DNA of 64,000 nucleotides from positions 186,001-250,000 of the forward strand of contig NZ_FNOV01000004.1 of the NCBI RefSeq assembly GCF_900107135.1, read 5' to 3'. This document shows, piece after piece, positions 1 to 9,049 of the stretch. The stretch is from Hymenobacter psychrophilus (GTDB lineage: Bacteria > Bacteroidota > Bacteroidia > Cytophagales > Hymenobacteraceae). The notes beneath the pieces were generated by a model that searched no databases, was not told the origin of the DNA, and was given only the letters and a program-made list of their open reading frames with translations. Both the position numbers and the translations under genes were made by a program. The stretch's first letter is position 1. Every line of letters starts with the position of its first letter.

Positions 1-105
1 GCCGAAGAGTCGGACATCGATAACGGCCCCCGCGACAGCCAGGGCACACGCCGCGGCGAGCAGAACCCCTCGCGCGAGGGCTCCAACGCCGGAACGCATC
101 AGTAA
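1..105 (+). CDS. C-terminal tail of an unrecognised protein (cut by window edge)
   Basis: Frame 1 is open from the first base to a TAA at 103-105 and gives 34 residues. The tail is hydrophilic and low in complexity, rich in Gly, Arg, Asn, Ser and Asp (ending EGSNAGTHQ), which looks like a disordered C-terminus. No family can be assigned from this much. It could also be a chance open frame, but codon use is GC-rich like its neighbours and a transcription-terminator-like hairpin follows at 167-224. Confidence 0.4.
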   Translation, partial: AEESDIDNGPRDSQGTRRGEQNPSREGSNAGTHQ

Positions 106-166
106 TTTCCAGTGCCCGGCGCTTAGTTGCCAGCGCGTAGAACCGCCTAGCACTCCAAGGTTACGT

Positions 167-224
167 AGGACCTTATCCCGTCAGAACAACCATCTTTGTG
201 GTCGCTCCGACGGGATAAGGTCCT
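167..224. terminator. Perfect 16-bp inverted repeat upstream of rnhB
   Basis: The arms 167-182 (AGGACCTTATCCCGTC) and 209-224 are perfectly complementary across a 26-nt loop. The hairpin lies between the end of the preceding frame and rnhB. There is only a weak T-run after it (TTCCTTTG), so it may be a terminator for the upstream gene or one of the palindromic intergenic elements of this region. Confidence 0.5.
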
Positions 225-277
225 TCCTTTGTTGGGGCGACGGGTCATCCGAAACACTATCAACTGAGCACCAACGT

Positions 278-853
278 ATGCTACTGGTTTCCTACACCGG
301 CGAGCCGCTCGAAGCAGGACTCGATGAGGCCGGCCGGGGCTGTCTGGCCGGGCCCGTTTTCGCGGCCGCCGTGTTACTGCCACCCGATTTCCGGTCGGAG
401 TTCCTCAACGATTCCAAGCAGCTTACGGCCCGGCGGCGCGAACTGGTACGGGTTGAAATCTGCCGCGAGGCCGTGGCCTGGGCCGTGGCCGAAGCCTCAG
501 TAGCTGAAATTGGAACCCTCAATATTGCCCAGGCCAGCTACCTGGCTATGCACCGGGCCACCGACCAACTCCGGCCCCAGCCCACACATCTGCTCGTCGA
601 TGGCAACCGGTTCCGGCCGCATGCCGCGCTGCCCCACACCTGCGTAGTGGGCGGCGACGGCCTCTACCGCCACATTGCGGCCGCCTCGGTGCTGGCCAAA
701 ACCTTCCGCGACGACCGGATGCGGGAGTTGGCGGCCGCTTACCCGGCCTACGGCTGGCAGCAGAATGCCGGCTACCCTACCGCTGCCCACCGCGCCGCCA
801 TCCGCCAGCACGGCCCCACCGAACACCACCGGATGGGGTTTCGGCTTTTGTAA
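278..853 (+). CDS. rnhB: Ribonuclease HII
   Basis: RNase HII cleaves the RNA strand of RNA-DNA hybrids and starts removal of single ribonucleotides misincorporated in DNA. The 191-residue product has the family's order of motifs: GLDEAGRG near residues 14-21 (the first metal-binding Asp and Glu and the GRG that recognises the 2'-OH), a central Asp in LLVDGN, and a C-terminal SVLAKTFRDDRM block with the remaining Asp ligand. The length is normal for bacterial RnhB. The ATG at 278 is chosen because the first motif follows only 14 residues later. The gene stands alone and is closed by the strong hairpin at 861-924, shared with the convergent regulator gene. Confidence 0.95.
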   Translation: MLLVSYTGEPLEAGLDEAGRGCLAGPVFAAAVLLPPDFRSEFLNDSKQLTARRRELVRVEICREAVAWAVAEASVAEIGTLNIAQASYLAMHRATDQLRPQPTHLLVDGNRFRPHAALPHTCVVGGDGLYRHIAAASVLAKTFRDDRMRELAAAYPAYGWQQNAGYPTAAHRAAIRQHGPTEHHRMGFRLL

Positions 854-860
854 GGCAGGA

Positions 861-924
861 GGGATATAAGCCAGAAGAGCGGTCCTCAGGTATATCCGAG
901 GACCGCTCTTCTGGCTTATATCCC
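861..924. terminator. Bidirectional terminator, 27-bp perfect stem
   Basis: Positions 861-887 and 898-924 are perfectly complementary over 27 bp with a 10-nt loop. The hairpin lies between the convergent ends of rnhB and the response regulator gene, so it can stop transcription from both sides. The stem is far longer than a usual intrinsic terminator. Confidence 0.7.
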
Positions 925-937
925 TTCTTTGAATAGG

Positions 938-1381
938 CTAGCTTTTCAACTTTAACAGATCCAGAAACAGGCTGAAACCATCGACTGTGGTGCCACCTTC
1001 ACCAAAGGTGTCAAAGCTCAGAGGCTTGATGATATAGCCGCTCACGGCCAGTTGCTGAGCCTTGAGACGGTCGGTTTCCAGGTCGGAGGTAGTCGTGATG
1101 AATACGTTCAGATCCTGGAATTCGGGGTCGGCGCGCAGAATTTCTAGCAGTTCCAGGCCGTTCATGCGGGGCATGTTCAGGTCGAGCATAACTACGCTGG
1201 GCGGCTGAATGCGGGTCTGGCCGCCTTCGCCCCGAAGTAGGTCGAGGGCTTCGCGGCCGTTGCGGGCCACGTGCAGTGGCACGTTTACGTTGTTTTTGCG
1301 CAGTTCGCGCTGCACGTTCATAATATCAAGCTGGTCGTCTTCGACAAGCAGAATAGTTGGTTGCGGGGAGGGGAATGACAT
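938..1381 (-). CDS. CheY-like single-domain response regulator (Rcp1 type)
   Basis: The 147-residue protein is a receiver domain only, with no output domain. It has the acidic pocket EDD near residues 15-17, the phosphoacceptor Asp67 in MLDLNMPRMNG, the switch Thr in FITTTSD near 96-98 and the conserved Lys119 in the YIIKPLSF segment. The extended loop before LDLNMPRMNG is typical of the Rcp1 family that partners phytochrome-like and other soluble or CHASE-type kinases. It is the last gene of a three-gene minus-strand operon and begins 29 nt after the kinase gene, so the kinase is the likely phosphodonor. The cellular output is unknown. Confidence 0.9.
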   Translation of the reverse strand: MSFPSPQPTILLVEDDQLDIMNVQRELRKNNVNVPLHVARNGREALDLLRGEGGQTRIQPPSVVMLDLNMPRMNGLELLEILRADPEFQDLNVFITTTSDLETDRLKAQQLAVSGYIIKPLSFDTFGEGGTTVDGFSLFLDLLKLKS

Positions 1382-1410
1382 GGGCAGGTAGAGCAGCTAA
1401 AGATGATAGA

Positions 1411-2952
1411 TTACTTGCCTATACGGGCGGGCGGCTCCGAAGGGCGGGTAAGGCGGGCGGGCACCTGCTTGGGCCAGGTGAAAATGAAGCTCGCTCCGGC
1501 TCCCTCGGCCGACTCGACGCGGATGGTGCCGCCGCGGCGCTCCACTATTTTCTTGACGATGGCCAGGCCCACGCCGGTGCTTTCTAGCGTGTCGCGTTCG
1601 GTTAGGGTCTGGAAGATGATGAAAATACGCTCGTGGTACTCCGCCGCAATGCCCGGCCCATTATCGGTAACCGAGAAAGTGTAGAACTCGGGCATCTCGA
1701 TGCAGCCGATTGCCACGCGGGCCTCGGCCGGGTTGTGGTGGTACTTGGCGGCGTTGCTGATCAGGTTGGTAAAGACCTGTTCGAGCTGCACCCGGTTGGT
1801 GTGCAGCGTGGGCAGAAAGAAGGGCAGCTCCACCTCGAAGCCGGCTGGCAGCTCCAGCGAATCGATGATTTCGCGCAGCAGCTGGCGTACAAACACGGCC
1901 TCATCGGCCTGGGGCGTGCGGCCTACCCGGGCCAAATCCAGGATACCGGTAATCAGGTTCTCCATGCGCCGCACCCGCGTGCGCATTAGCACCAGGAATT
2001 CGCGGATGTGGTCCGGTACATCCTGCCCCAAATCCTCCTCAATCCAGCGCGAAGCCGTTTCGATGCCCCGCAGCGGCGCTTTCAGGTCGTGCGACACCAC
2101 GTAGGCAAACTGGTCGAGCTCTTGGTTGCGGCGCTCCAGCTGCCGGATGGTGGTATTGATGGTATCGGTCATGGTGTTGAGCGAGACGGCCAGCTTGGTC
2201 AGCTCGTCCTGCTCGGTATCCGGAATATGGGTGGAGTAGTCGCCGCCGGCAATGCGCTGGGCCTGGCCCACCATGCCCCCGATGCGCCGTGAAAGCTGCC
2301 GCACCAGGTAGGCCGCATATAGCAGCCCCAGGGTAATGGTGAAAAGCGTAACGCCCACCGACAGTATGCGGGTTTCGCGGATGCTGCCTTGCAGGCGCAG
2401 GCGCTGCTGGTAGCGGGTCTGAGCCTCTTCCCGGTCGAACCCGGCAAACAGTACCCGAATCTGGTCCATCAGAACCTTGCCTGTGAGGCTGGAGGCTATG
2501 TTGGCATGTTCGAGGCCATTAATGCCAATCTGGTCCGGGTTGCGGCGCAAAGCCTCGCGCTTCTCGCTGATAAGCAGGTGGGAGTAGGCGTCCCATTGCT
2601 CGAACAGCCGCTGGGCCCGTTGCAGCCGCCCGAACTGCTGGCCGGCCACCGGCATTTCGTTGCGCAGGTTGGCAAAACGGCCCAGCAGGTTGCGCTCGCC
2701 TTCGTAATAAGGGCCCAGCAGCACCTCATTGTTGAGCAGCATATAGCCCCTAAACCCGGCCTCCATATCAATAATGTTGCGTAGCAGCGAGGTGGCCTCG
2801 TTGGTGATGCGCTGCGAGTTGGCCACCCGCTGCGAGTTGCGCAGTACGGCCCGCGAAAGCTGGTAGTTGAGAAACATCACGGCCGCAAACAGCGCCGAAA
2901 TGGTCAGAAACCCTGCAAAGAGCTTGGTGGAGAGCCGGAGCTTAAGTTTCAT
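1411..2952 (-). CDS. Membrane sensor histidine kinase with CHASE3-like sensor
   Basis: The 513-residue kinase has a first transmembrane helix at about 9-29, a helical periplasmic region at about 30-190 whose motif NIIDMEAGFRGYML near 59-72 is characteristic of CHASE3, a second helix at about 196-216, a HAMP linker, and a cytoplasmic kinase core. The phosphoacceptor is His288 in VVSHDLKAPLRG. The ATPase domain shows the N box (NLISNAAKYHH), the G1 box DNGPGI and the G2 box TGVGLAIVKKI. The DLKAPL form of the H box is the one common in phytochrome-like kinases, which usually phosphorylate Rcp1-type regulators such as the next gene. It lies between the CZB gene and the regulator, so the three genes probably form one signalling unit. 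Confidence 0.92.
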   Translation of the reverse strand: MKLKLRLSTKLFAGFLTISALFAAVMFLNYQLSRAVLRNSQRVANSQRITNEATSLLRNIIDMEAGFRGYMLLNNEVLLGPYYEGERNLLGRFANLRNEMPVAGQQFGRLQRAQRLFEQWDAYSHLLISEKREALRRNPDQIGINGLEHANIASSLTGKVLMDQIRVLFAGFDREEAQTRYQQRLRLQGSIRETRILSVGVTLFTITLGLLYAAYLVRQLSRRIGGMVGQAQRIAGGDYSTHIPDTEQDELTKLAVSLNTMTDTINTTIRQLERRNQELDQFAYVVSHDLKAPLRGIETASRWIEEDLGQDVPDHIREFLVLMRTRVRRMENLITGILDLARVGRTPQADEAVFVRQLLREIIDSLELPAGFEVELPFFLPTLHTNRVQLEQVFTNLISNAAKYHHNPAEARVAIGCIEMPEFYTFSVTDNGPGIAAEYHERIFIIFQTLTERDTLESTGVGLAIVKKIVERRGGTIRVESAEGAGASFIFTWPKQVPARLTRPSEPPARIGK

Positions 2953-2980
2953 GGGCAGAAAGAGCGAGGGCGGGGGCGGC

Positions 2981-3343
2981 TCAGCTGGCTCGCAGCCGGG
3001 CCTCTATTTGGTGCAGCAAATCGACGATGGCTTCGGCCAACGCATTTATTTTGCCCAGGCCGGCCGTAGCCACATCCGACTGCCCGGCCAAGTGCAGGTC
3101 CATGAGGCGGCTGCCTTCAACATGAATAAGCCGGTGCAGCCGGTCGAGCTCCTGGGTTTCGGGCAGGTGACCGTAGGCGGGCAGGGCACGCTGGGTGATC
3201 CACTGGCCCATGGCACACTGCTCGGGGTCGCGGATGGGCCCCTGCTGCGTGTCGCTGCCGTAGAGAAAGGAACGCAGCTTCGATTTAAAGAGCAGATGCC
3301 GGATGCGGGCCGCGTCAAATTCTTGTTTCAGGTCGTCGGTCAT
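2981..3343 (-). CDS. Stand-alone CZB (chemoreceptor zinc-binding) domain protein
   Basis: The 120-residue protein has the pattern of the CZB domain: His16 in RHLLFKSKLR, Cys43 in EQCAMGQWI with Trp48, and His70 and His74 in LHRLIHVEG. Family knowledge makes these one Cys and three His the zinc ligands. CZB domains usually sit at the end of chemoreceptors or diguanylate cyclases and sense zinc or oxidants such as hypochlorous acid; here the domain is free. The open frame extends upstream to 3484, but that part lacks family similarity, and the ATG at 3343 starts the domain exactly. It is the first gene of the operon with the kinase and regulator, 28 nt before the kinase. Confidence 0.85.
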   Translation of the reverse strand: MTDDLKQEFDAARIRHLLFKSKLRSFLYGSDTQQGPIRDPEQCAMGQWITQRALPAYGHLPETQELDRLHRLIHVEGSRLMDLHLAGQSDVATAGLGKINALAEAIVDLLHQIEARLRAS

Positions 3344-3529
3344 GCAGGAAAAGAGGCCGGCAGGGAGTGGAGTGCCGGCGGGGCAGACCGGCAACCGGGG
3401 CAGCGTTGAGCCAAAGATAGGCAACCGCCACCGTAACACCCGGCCATAATTGGCTACTTTCGCCCCACCGTCCAACGGCCTCAACCGGCCCGCTCCGGTC
3501 GGTACGTTTCACCTTCCCACCCTACTCTC

Positions 3530-4636
3530 ATGTCCGATACGCTCAAAACCGTTCCCCTCAACGACGTGCACCAGCAGCTCGGGGCCAAAATGGTGCCCTT
3601 CGCCGGCTACAACATGCCCGTGCGCTACTCCTCCGACCTCGAAGAGCACCACACCGTGCGCCGGGCCGCGGGCATGTTCGACGTCTCGCACATGGGCGAG
3701 TTCCGGGTGCGCGGCCCCCAGGCCTTGCCCCTGATTCAGCGCGTGTGCAGCAACGACGCCAGCAAGCTCGCCCCCGGCAAAGCCCAGTACAGCTGCCTGC
3801 CCAACCAGGAAGGCGGCATCGTGGACGATTTGCTGGTGTACATGCTGGCCGAGGAAGACTACCTGCTGGTAGTGAATGCCTCCAACATCGAGAAGGACTG
3901 GAACTGGATTCAGCAGTTCAACACCGAGGGCGCCGACATGCAGAACGTGTCGGACGAAATGAGCCTGCTGGCCGTGCAGGGCCCCAAAGCCGCCGCCGCC
4001 CTCCAGACCCTCACCGACGCCGACCTGAGCGCCATTCCGTACTACTCCTTCGTGCAGGGCACCTTCGCCGGTGCCCCCGACGTCATCATCTCGGCCACCG
4101 GCTACACCGGGGCGGGTGGCTTCGAGCTGTACGTGCCCAACGCCTACGCCAAGCAGGTCTGGGACGCGGTGATGGAAGCCGGCCAGCCCTATGGCCTGAA
4201 GCCCATCGGCCTCGGGGCCCGCGACACGCTGCGCCTGGAAATGGGCTACTGCCTCTACGGCAACGACATCACCGACACCACCTCGCCCCTGGAAGCCGGC
4301 CTGGGCTGGATTACCAAATTCACCAAGGACTTCACCAACTCCGAGAGTCTCAAAGCCCAGAAAGCGGCTGGCGTGGAGCGCAAGCTCGTCGGCTTCCTCA
4401 TGGACGGCGCCGGCATCCCGCGCAGCCACTACCCGCTGGTGAACGAGGCCGGCGAGGTTATCGGCGAAGTCACCAGCGGCACCCAGTCGCCGAGCCTGAG
4501 CAAGGGCGTGGGCCTGGGCTACGTGCAAACCGCCCTAGCCGCCCCCGGCACCCCGATTTTCGTGCAGGTGCGCGGCAAAAACCTGCCCGCCACGGTGGTG
4601 AAACTGCCCTTCGTCCCCGGCACGGAAGAGGCGTAA
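3530..4636 (+). CDS. gcvT: Glycine cleavage system aminomethyltransferase (T protein)
   Basis: GcvT transfers the methylene group from the aminomethyl-lipoyl H protein to tetrahydrofolate, releasing ammonia. The 368-residue length fits the family. Visible family signatures are the N-terminal [19 protein letters not shown], the [13 protein letters not shown] folate-binding segment and the [14 protein letters not shown] block, with a C-terminal barrel ending VVKLPFVPG. The ATG at 3530 lies close before the conserved start of the fold. No gcvH or gcvP neighbours it, as is common in Bacteroidota where the gcv genes are scattered. Confidence 0.95.
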   Translation: MSDTLKTVPLNDVHQQLGAKMVPFAGYNMPVRYSSDLEEHHTVRRAAGMFDVSHMGEFRVRGPQALPLIQRVCSNDASKLAPGKAQYSCLPNQEGGIVDDLLVYMLAEEDYLLVVNASNIEKDWNWIQQFNTEGADMQNVSDEMSLLAVQGPKAAAALQTLTDADLSAIPYYSFVQGTFAGAPDVIISATGYTGAGGFELYVPNAYAKQVWDAVMEAGQPYGLKPIGLGARDTLRLEMGYCLYGNDITDTTSPLEAGLGWITKFTKDFTNSESLKAQKAAGVERKLVGFLMDGAGIPRSHYPLVNEAGEVIGEVTSGTQSPSLSKGVGLGYVQTALAAPGTPIFVQVRGKNLPATVVKLPFVPGTEEA

Positions 4637-4638
4637 CT

Positions 4639-4860
4639 GGTTGTCAGTTGCTAGTTGTCAGTTGCTAGTTGTCAGTTGTTCGTTGTTAGTAACAGAACAG
4701 TCATCCTGAGCGGAGCGAAGGATCCTATCACGTTTGAACGATAATCGTTTTAACGACTCGTTGTTACGTGATAGGATCCTTCGCTCCGCTCAGGATGACG
4801 TTCTTTTACTGACAACTGACAACTGACAACTGACAACTGACAACCAACAACCAACAACTA
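4639..4860. repeat. Long palindromic intergenic element with heptamer-repeat flanks
   Basis: The core is a perfect 34-bp inverted repeat, 4700-4733 and 4766-4799. Each arm is itself a hairpin: ATCCT near its outer end pairs with AGGAT further in. Outside the core the left flank repeats TTGTCAGTTGCTAG and the right flank repeats CTGACAA about five times, and these two flanks are complementary too, so the whole 220 bp can fold back. It belongs to the GTCATNCTGAGCG family also found at 10558, 11721, 14354 and 22559. It may also terminate gcvT transcription. Confidence 0.8.
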
Positions 4861-4894
4861 AGCACGAGGCACTACTCACCAAGCACTAAAGTAT

Positions 4895-5620
4895 ATGCCT
4901 ACTCTCGATATCTGTTTCTCCCCCGAGCTGCTGCCGCTCTTCGATTTGAAGGGCAAGGTGGCGGTGGTGGTGGATGTGCTGCGGGCCACCTCCAGCATCG
5001 TGACGGCGCTGGCCTCCGGCGTGACGCACCTCGTGCCGTTCAGCGAGCTGGCCGAGTGCCGGGCCATGGTGGCGCAGGGCTACCTCACGGCGGCCGAGCG
5101 CGACGGCCGCCAGGCCGAGGGCGTGGACCTGGGCAACTCGCCCTTCGGCTACCTCGATGGGGTGGTGCCGGTGCGGGGCCGGACCGTGGCCATCACGACT
5201 ACCAACGGCACCCGGGCGCTGCACCTCTCAGCCGCCGCCGATGAAATCGTGGTCGGGGCCTTCCTCAACCTGGGGGCCGTAGCCGATTACCTGCGTCGCC
5301 TGAATAAGGACGTGGTGGTCGTCTGCGCCGGCTGGAAGGGCCATTTCTGCCTCGAAGACACCCTCTTCGGCGGCGCCCTGGCCGCCCGCCTGGCCGAAGC
5401 GGACGGCTTCGACACCACCAGCTCCGACGCCACCCTGGCCGCCCTCGACCTCTGGGCCGCCGCCGCCCCCGACCTTGCGGGCTACCTGCTCCGCTCGGCC
5501 CACGTGCGCCGCCTCAACAGCCTCGAAGCCCACCAGGACATGGACTTCTGTATCCGGGAGGATGAGTACCACCTGGTGCCGGTGTTCCGGGACGGCCGCA
5601 TTCAATCACTAGAGCACTGA
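4895..5620 (+). CDS. comB: 2-phosphosulfolactate phosphatase (ComB family)
   Basis: ComB hydrolyses 2-phosphosulfolactate to sulfolactate and phosphate with magnesium; in methanogens this is a step to coenzyme M. The 241-residue protein shows the family's AVVVDVLRATSSIVTAL motif near 24-40, the TTTNGTRAL segment near 101-109 and VCAGWKGHFCLEDTLFGG in the middle. Homologues are widespread in bacteria that do not make coenzyme M, so the physiological substrate here is not settled; a link to sulfonate or sulfonolipid metabolism is only an inference. The gene is single, between two hairpin elements. Confidence 0.9.
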   Translation: MPTLDICFSPELLPLFDLKGKVAVVVDVLRATSSIVTALASGVTHLVPFSELAECRAMVAQGYLTAAERDGRQAEGVDLGNSPFGYLDGVVPVRGRTVAITTTNGTRALHLSAAADEIVVGAFLNLGAVADYLRRLNKDVVVVCAGWKGHFCLEDTLFGGALAARLAEADGFDTTSSDATLAALDLWAAAAPDLAGYLLRSAHVRRLNSLEAHQDMDFCIREDEYHLVPVFRDGRIQSLEH

Positions 5621-5674
5621 TTGGCGCTGATTAATCGTGATTCCGCTGATCTTATGTTCGGCTAAATCCAGTTG

Positions 5675-5719
5675 GTAAACAAAGAAGCCGTTCCAGTTTG
5701 GAACGGCTTCTTTGTTTAC
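5675..5719. terminator. Bidirectional terminator between comB and aceA
   Basis: Perfect 20-bp arms at 5675-5694 and 5700-5719 (GTAAACAAAGAAGCCGTTCC) enclose a 5-nt loop, with a T-rich right side (TTCTTTGTTT). It lies between the convergent comB and aceA genes. Flanking GCTGATT and AATCAGCG words extend the partial complementarity outward. Confidence 0.8.
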
Positions 5720-5764
5720 TGCTTAACGTCAAAAATCAGCGAAATCCAGATTCATCAGCGGAAA

Positions 5765-7051
5765 TCAGTGATTAAACTGGGCTTCCTCGGTGCTGCCGAC
5801 CAGGGCGCCGGTGCTGCCGAGGCCGGCGGTTACCACGTCCTGCACGGCGTCGAAGTAGCCGGTGCCCACGAAGCTCTGGTGCTTGACGGCCTTGAAACCC
5901 TTCTTTTGGAGGGCAAACTCGCGCTCCTGAAGTTCGGAGTAGCCGGCCATGCCCCGCTCGCGGTAGGCCGAGGCCAGCTCGAACATGCTGGTGTTGAGGG
6001 CGTGGAAGCCGGCCAGCGTGATGAACTGAAACTTGTAGCCCATAGCGGCCAGTTCCTCGCGGTAGGTTTCCATTTCGGCCACGCTGAGCTTGGCGGCCCA
6101 GTTGAACGAGGGCGAGCAGTTATAGGCCAGCAGCTTGCCGGGGAACTGGGCGTGGATGGCTTCGGCGAACTGCCGGGCCTGCTCCAGGTCGGGGTGGGAG
6201 GTTTCCATCCAGATCAGGTCGGCGTAGGGGGCGTAGGCCAAGCCGCGGGCAATGCCGGCCTCCAGGCCGCAGCGGACGCGGAAGAAGCCTTCGGAGGTGC
6301 GCTCGGCCTCCTGGAGCACGAAAGGCTGGTCGCGCGGGTCGATGTCGGAGGTGAGCAGGTCGGCGGCGTCGGCGTCGGTGCGGGCTACTACCAGGGTGGG
6401 CACGCCCATGACATCGGCGGCTAGGCGGGCGGCTACCAGCTTGTTGATGGCTTCCTGGGTGGGCACGAGCACCTTGCCGCCGAGGTGGCCGCACTTCTTG
6501 GCCGAGGACAGCTGGTCTTCGAAGTGGACGCCGGCGGCCCCGGCTTCAATCATCATCTTCATGAGCTCAAACGCGTTCAGGTTGCCCCCGAACCCGGCCT
6601 CGGCATCGGCCACGATGGGCACCAGCCAATGCACGTCGCCCTCACCGGCCACGCTTTGAATCTGGTCGGCGCGGAGCAGGGCGTTGTTGATGCGGCGCAC
6701 CACGGCCGGCACCGAGTCGGCGGGGTAGAGGCTCTGGTCGGGGTACATCTGGCCCGAGTTGTTGGCGTCGGCGGCCACCTGCCAGCCGGAGAGGTAAATG
6801 GCGTTGAGGCCGGCCTGCACTTCCTGCACGGCCTGGTTGCCGGTTAGCGCCCCGAGGCCGGCCACGTACTCCTCGGAGTGCAGCAGCTGCCACAACCGCT
6901 CGGCTCCGTTGCGGGCCAGCGAGTATTCAATGGTCACGGAGCCGCGGAGCTTCATTACGTCCTCGGCGGTGTAGGGGCGGACGATGCCCTTCCAGCGCGA
7001 ATTCGTGGCCCAGTCCTGTTCAATGGCGGTAATGCGTTGCTGCTTGTTCAT
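5765..7051 (-). CDS. aceA: Isocitrate lyase
   Basis: Isocitrate lyase splits isocitrate into glyoxylate and succinate, the first step of the glyoxylate shunt used for growth on acetate or fatty acids. The product is 428 residues. The catalytic loop signature [16 protein letters not shown] with the nucleophilic Cys is present, as are [17 protein letters not shown] and the IWMETSHPD segment. The open frame extends to 7162, but the first 37 residues look like signal-free junk, and the ATG at 7051 begins [14 protein letters not shown], the usual start of bacterial AceA. It follows aceB on the same strand after a 192-nt gap that holds a palindromic repeat, so the two may be cotranscribed. Confidence 0.96.
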   Translation of the reverse strand: MNKQQRITAIEQDWATNSRWKGIVRPYTAEDVMKLRGSVTIEYSLARNGAERLWQLLHSEEYVAGLGALTGNQAVQEVQAGLNAIYLSGWQVAADANNSGQMYPDQSLYPADSVPAVVRRINNALLRADQIQSVAGEGDVHWLVPIVADAEAGFGGNLNAFELMKMMIEAGAAGVHFEDQLSSAKKCGHLGGKVLVPTQEAINKLVAARLAADVMGVPTLVVARTDADAADLLTSDIDPRDQPFVLQEAERTSEGFFRVRCGLEAGIARGLAYAPYADLIWMETSHPDLEQARQFAEAIHAQFPGKLLAYNCSPSFNWAAKLSVAEMETYREELAAMGYKFQFITLAGFHALNTSMFELASAYRERGMAGYSELQEREFALQKKGFKAVKHQSFVGTGYFDAVQDVVTAGLGSTGALVGSTEEAQFNH

Positions 7052-7164
7052 GGAAGTAGGGGGTAAGAGAGGTGAAATGAGAAGGCAAAGTGAAGGCAAA
7101 AGCGTAGCTGCCCGCTCCGGAATGCGGGTTTGAAAATGCAGTAAGATGGGGGCTATGCTCAAGG

Positions 7165-7235
7165 TCCCAGGGCTGAAGCCCTGGGCTACGCAGAGGTCAA
7201 CGACGCGCTGATTAGCCCAGGGCTTCAGCCCTGGG
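7165..7235. repeat. CCCAGGGCTGAAGCCCTGGG palindrome pair (REP-like)
   Basis: Positions 7165-7186 and 7214-7235 are inverted copies, and each copy is itself a near-palindrome (CCCAGGGCT, two bases, AGCCCTGGG). Such a pair of small hairpins in opposite orientation is the layout of REPIN-type elements. It lies in the aceB-aceA gap, where it could affect transcript stability or partial termination. This sequence differs from the GTCATNCTGAGCG family elsewhere in the window. Confidence 0.8.
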
Positions 7236-7243
7236 AGCCCTAG

Positions 7244-8869
<1,626 letters not shown>

Positions 8870-8920
8870 ACTGCTGGGGGTTTAGCGTGAAAAAGAAAGG
8901 TACTACCCGAAGGATTGATT

Positions 8921-8951
8921 CAAAGGTAGTTTAGCGAATTTTATTAAACAA
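8921..8951 (-). promoter_or_regulatory. Predicted aceB promoter
   Basis: On the minus strand TTG (8951-8949), a 20-nt spacer and TACCTTTG (8928-8921) match the Bacteroidetes housekeeping consensus TTG-N17-23-TAnnTTTG. Transcription would begin around 8914 and leave a leader of about 45 nt before aceB. Confidence 0.6.
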
Positions 8952-8964
8952 GCGAATATTCGCT
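8933..8964. promoter_or_regulatory. Candidate operator: three AGCGAAT half-sites
   Basis: AGCGAAT occurs at 8933-8939 and again at 8951-8957, followed at once by its inverse ATTCGCT at 8958-8964, giving the 14-bp perfect palindrome AGCGAATATTCGCT. The sites sit inside and just upstream of the aceB promoter, between the glyoxylate genes and the divergent RamB-like regulator. That position suggests that the regulator binds here; this is an inference. Confidence 0.5.
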
Positions 8965-8990
8965 AATTATTAAACGAGGTTCTAAAACTG

Positions 8991-8998
8991 TAGCTTTG
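8991..8998 (+). promoter_or_regulatory. Candidate -7 element for the RamB-like regulator
   Basis: TAGCTTTG matches the TAnnTTTG element and lies 51 nt before the start codon. No clear TTG at the right distance upstream was found, so the promoter may be weak or activator-dependent. Confidence 0.35.
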
Positions 8999-9049
8999 CG
9001 GGCTTGGCGGTGAGGTAGCTCACCACTTCACTATCTCACTATCTCCCCT

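Noticed and set aside
861-924. Possible insertion-sequence ends or attachment site
   Set aside because: The long inverted repeats of the window enclose only a few bases and no transposase or integrase gene, so they are hairpins, not element ends.
4803-4855. Possible CRISPR-like array (CTGACAA repeats)
   Set aside because: The units are 7 bp and contiguous with no spacers; it is a simple tandem repeat that forms the flank of a palindrome.
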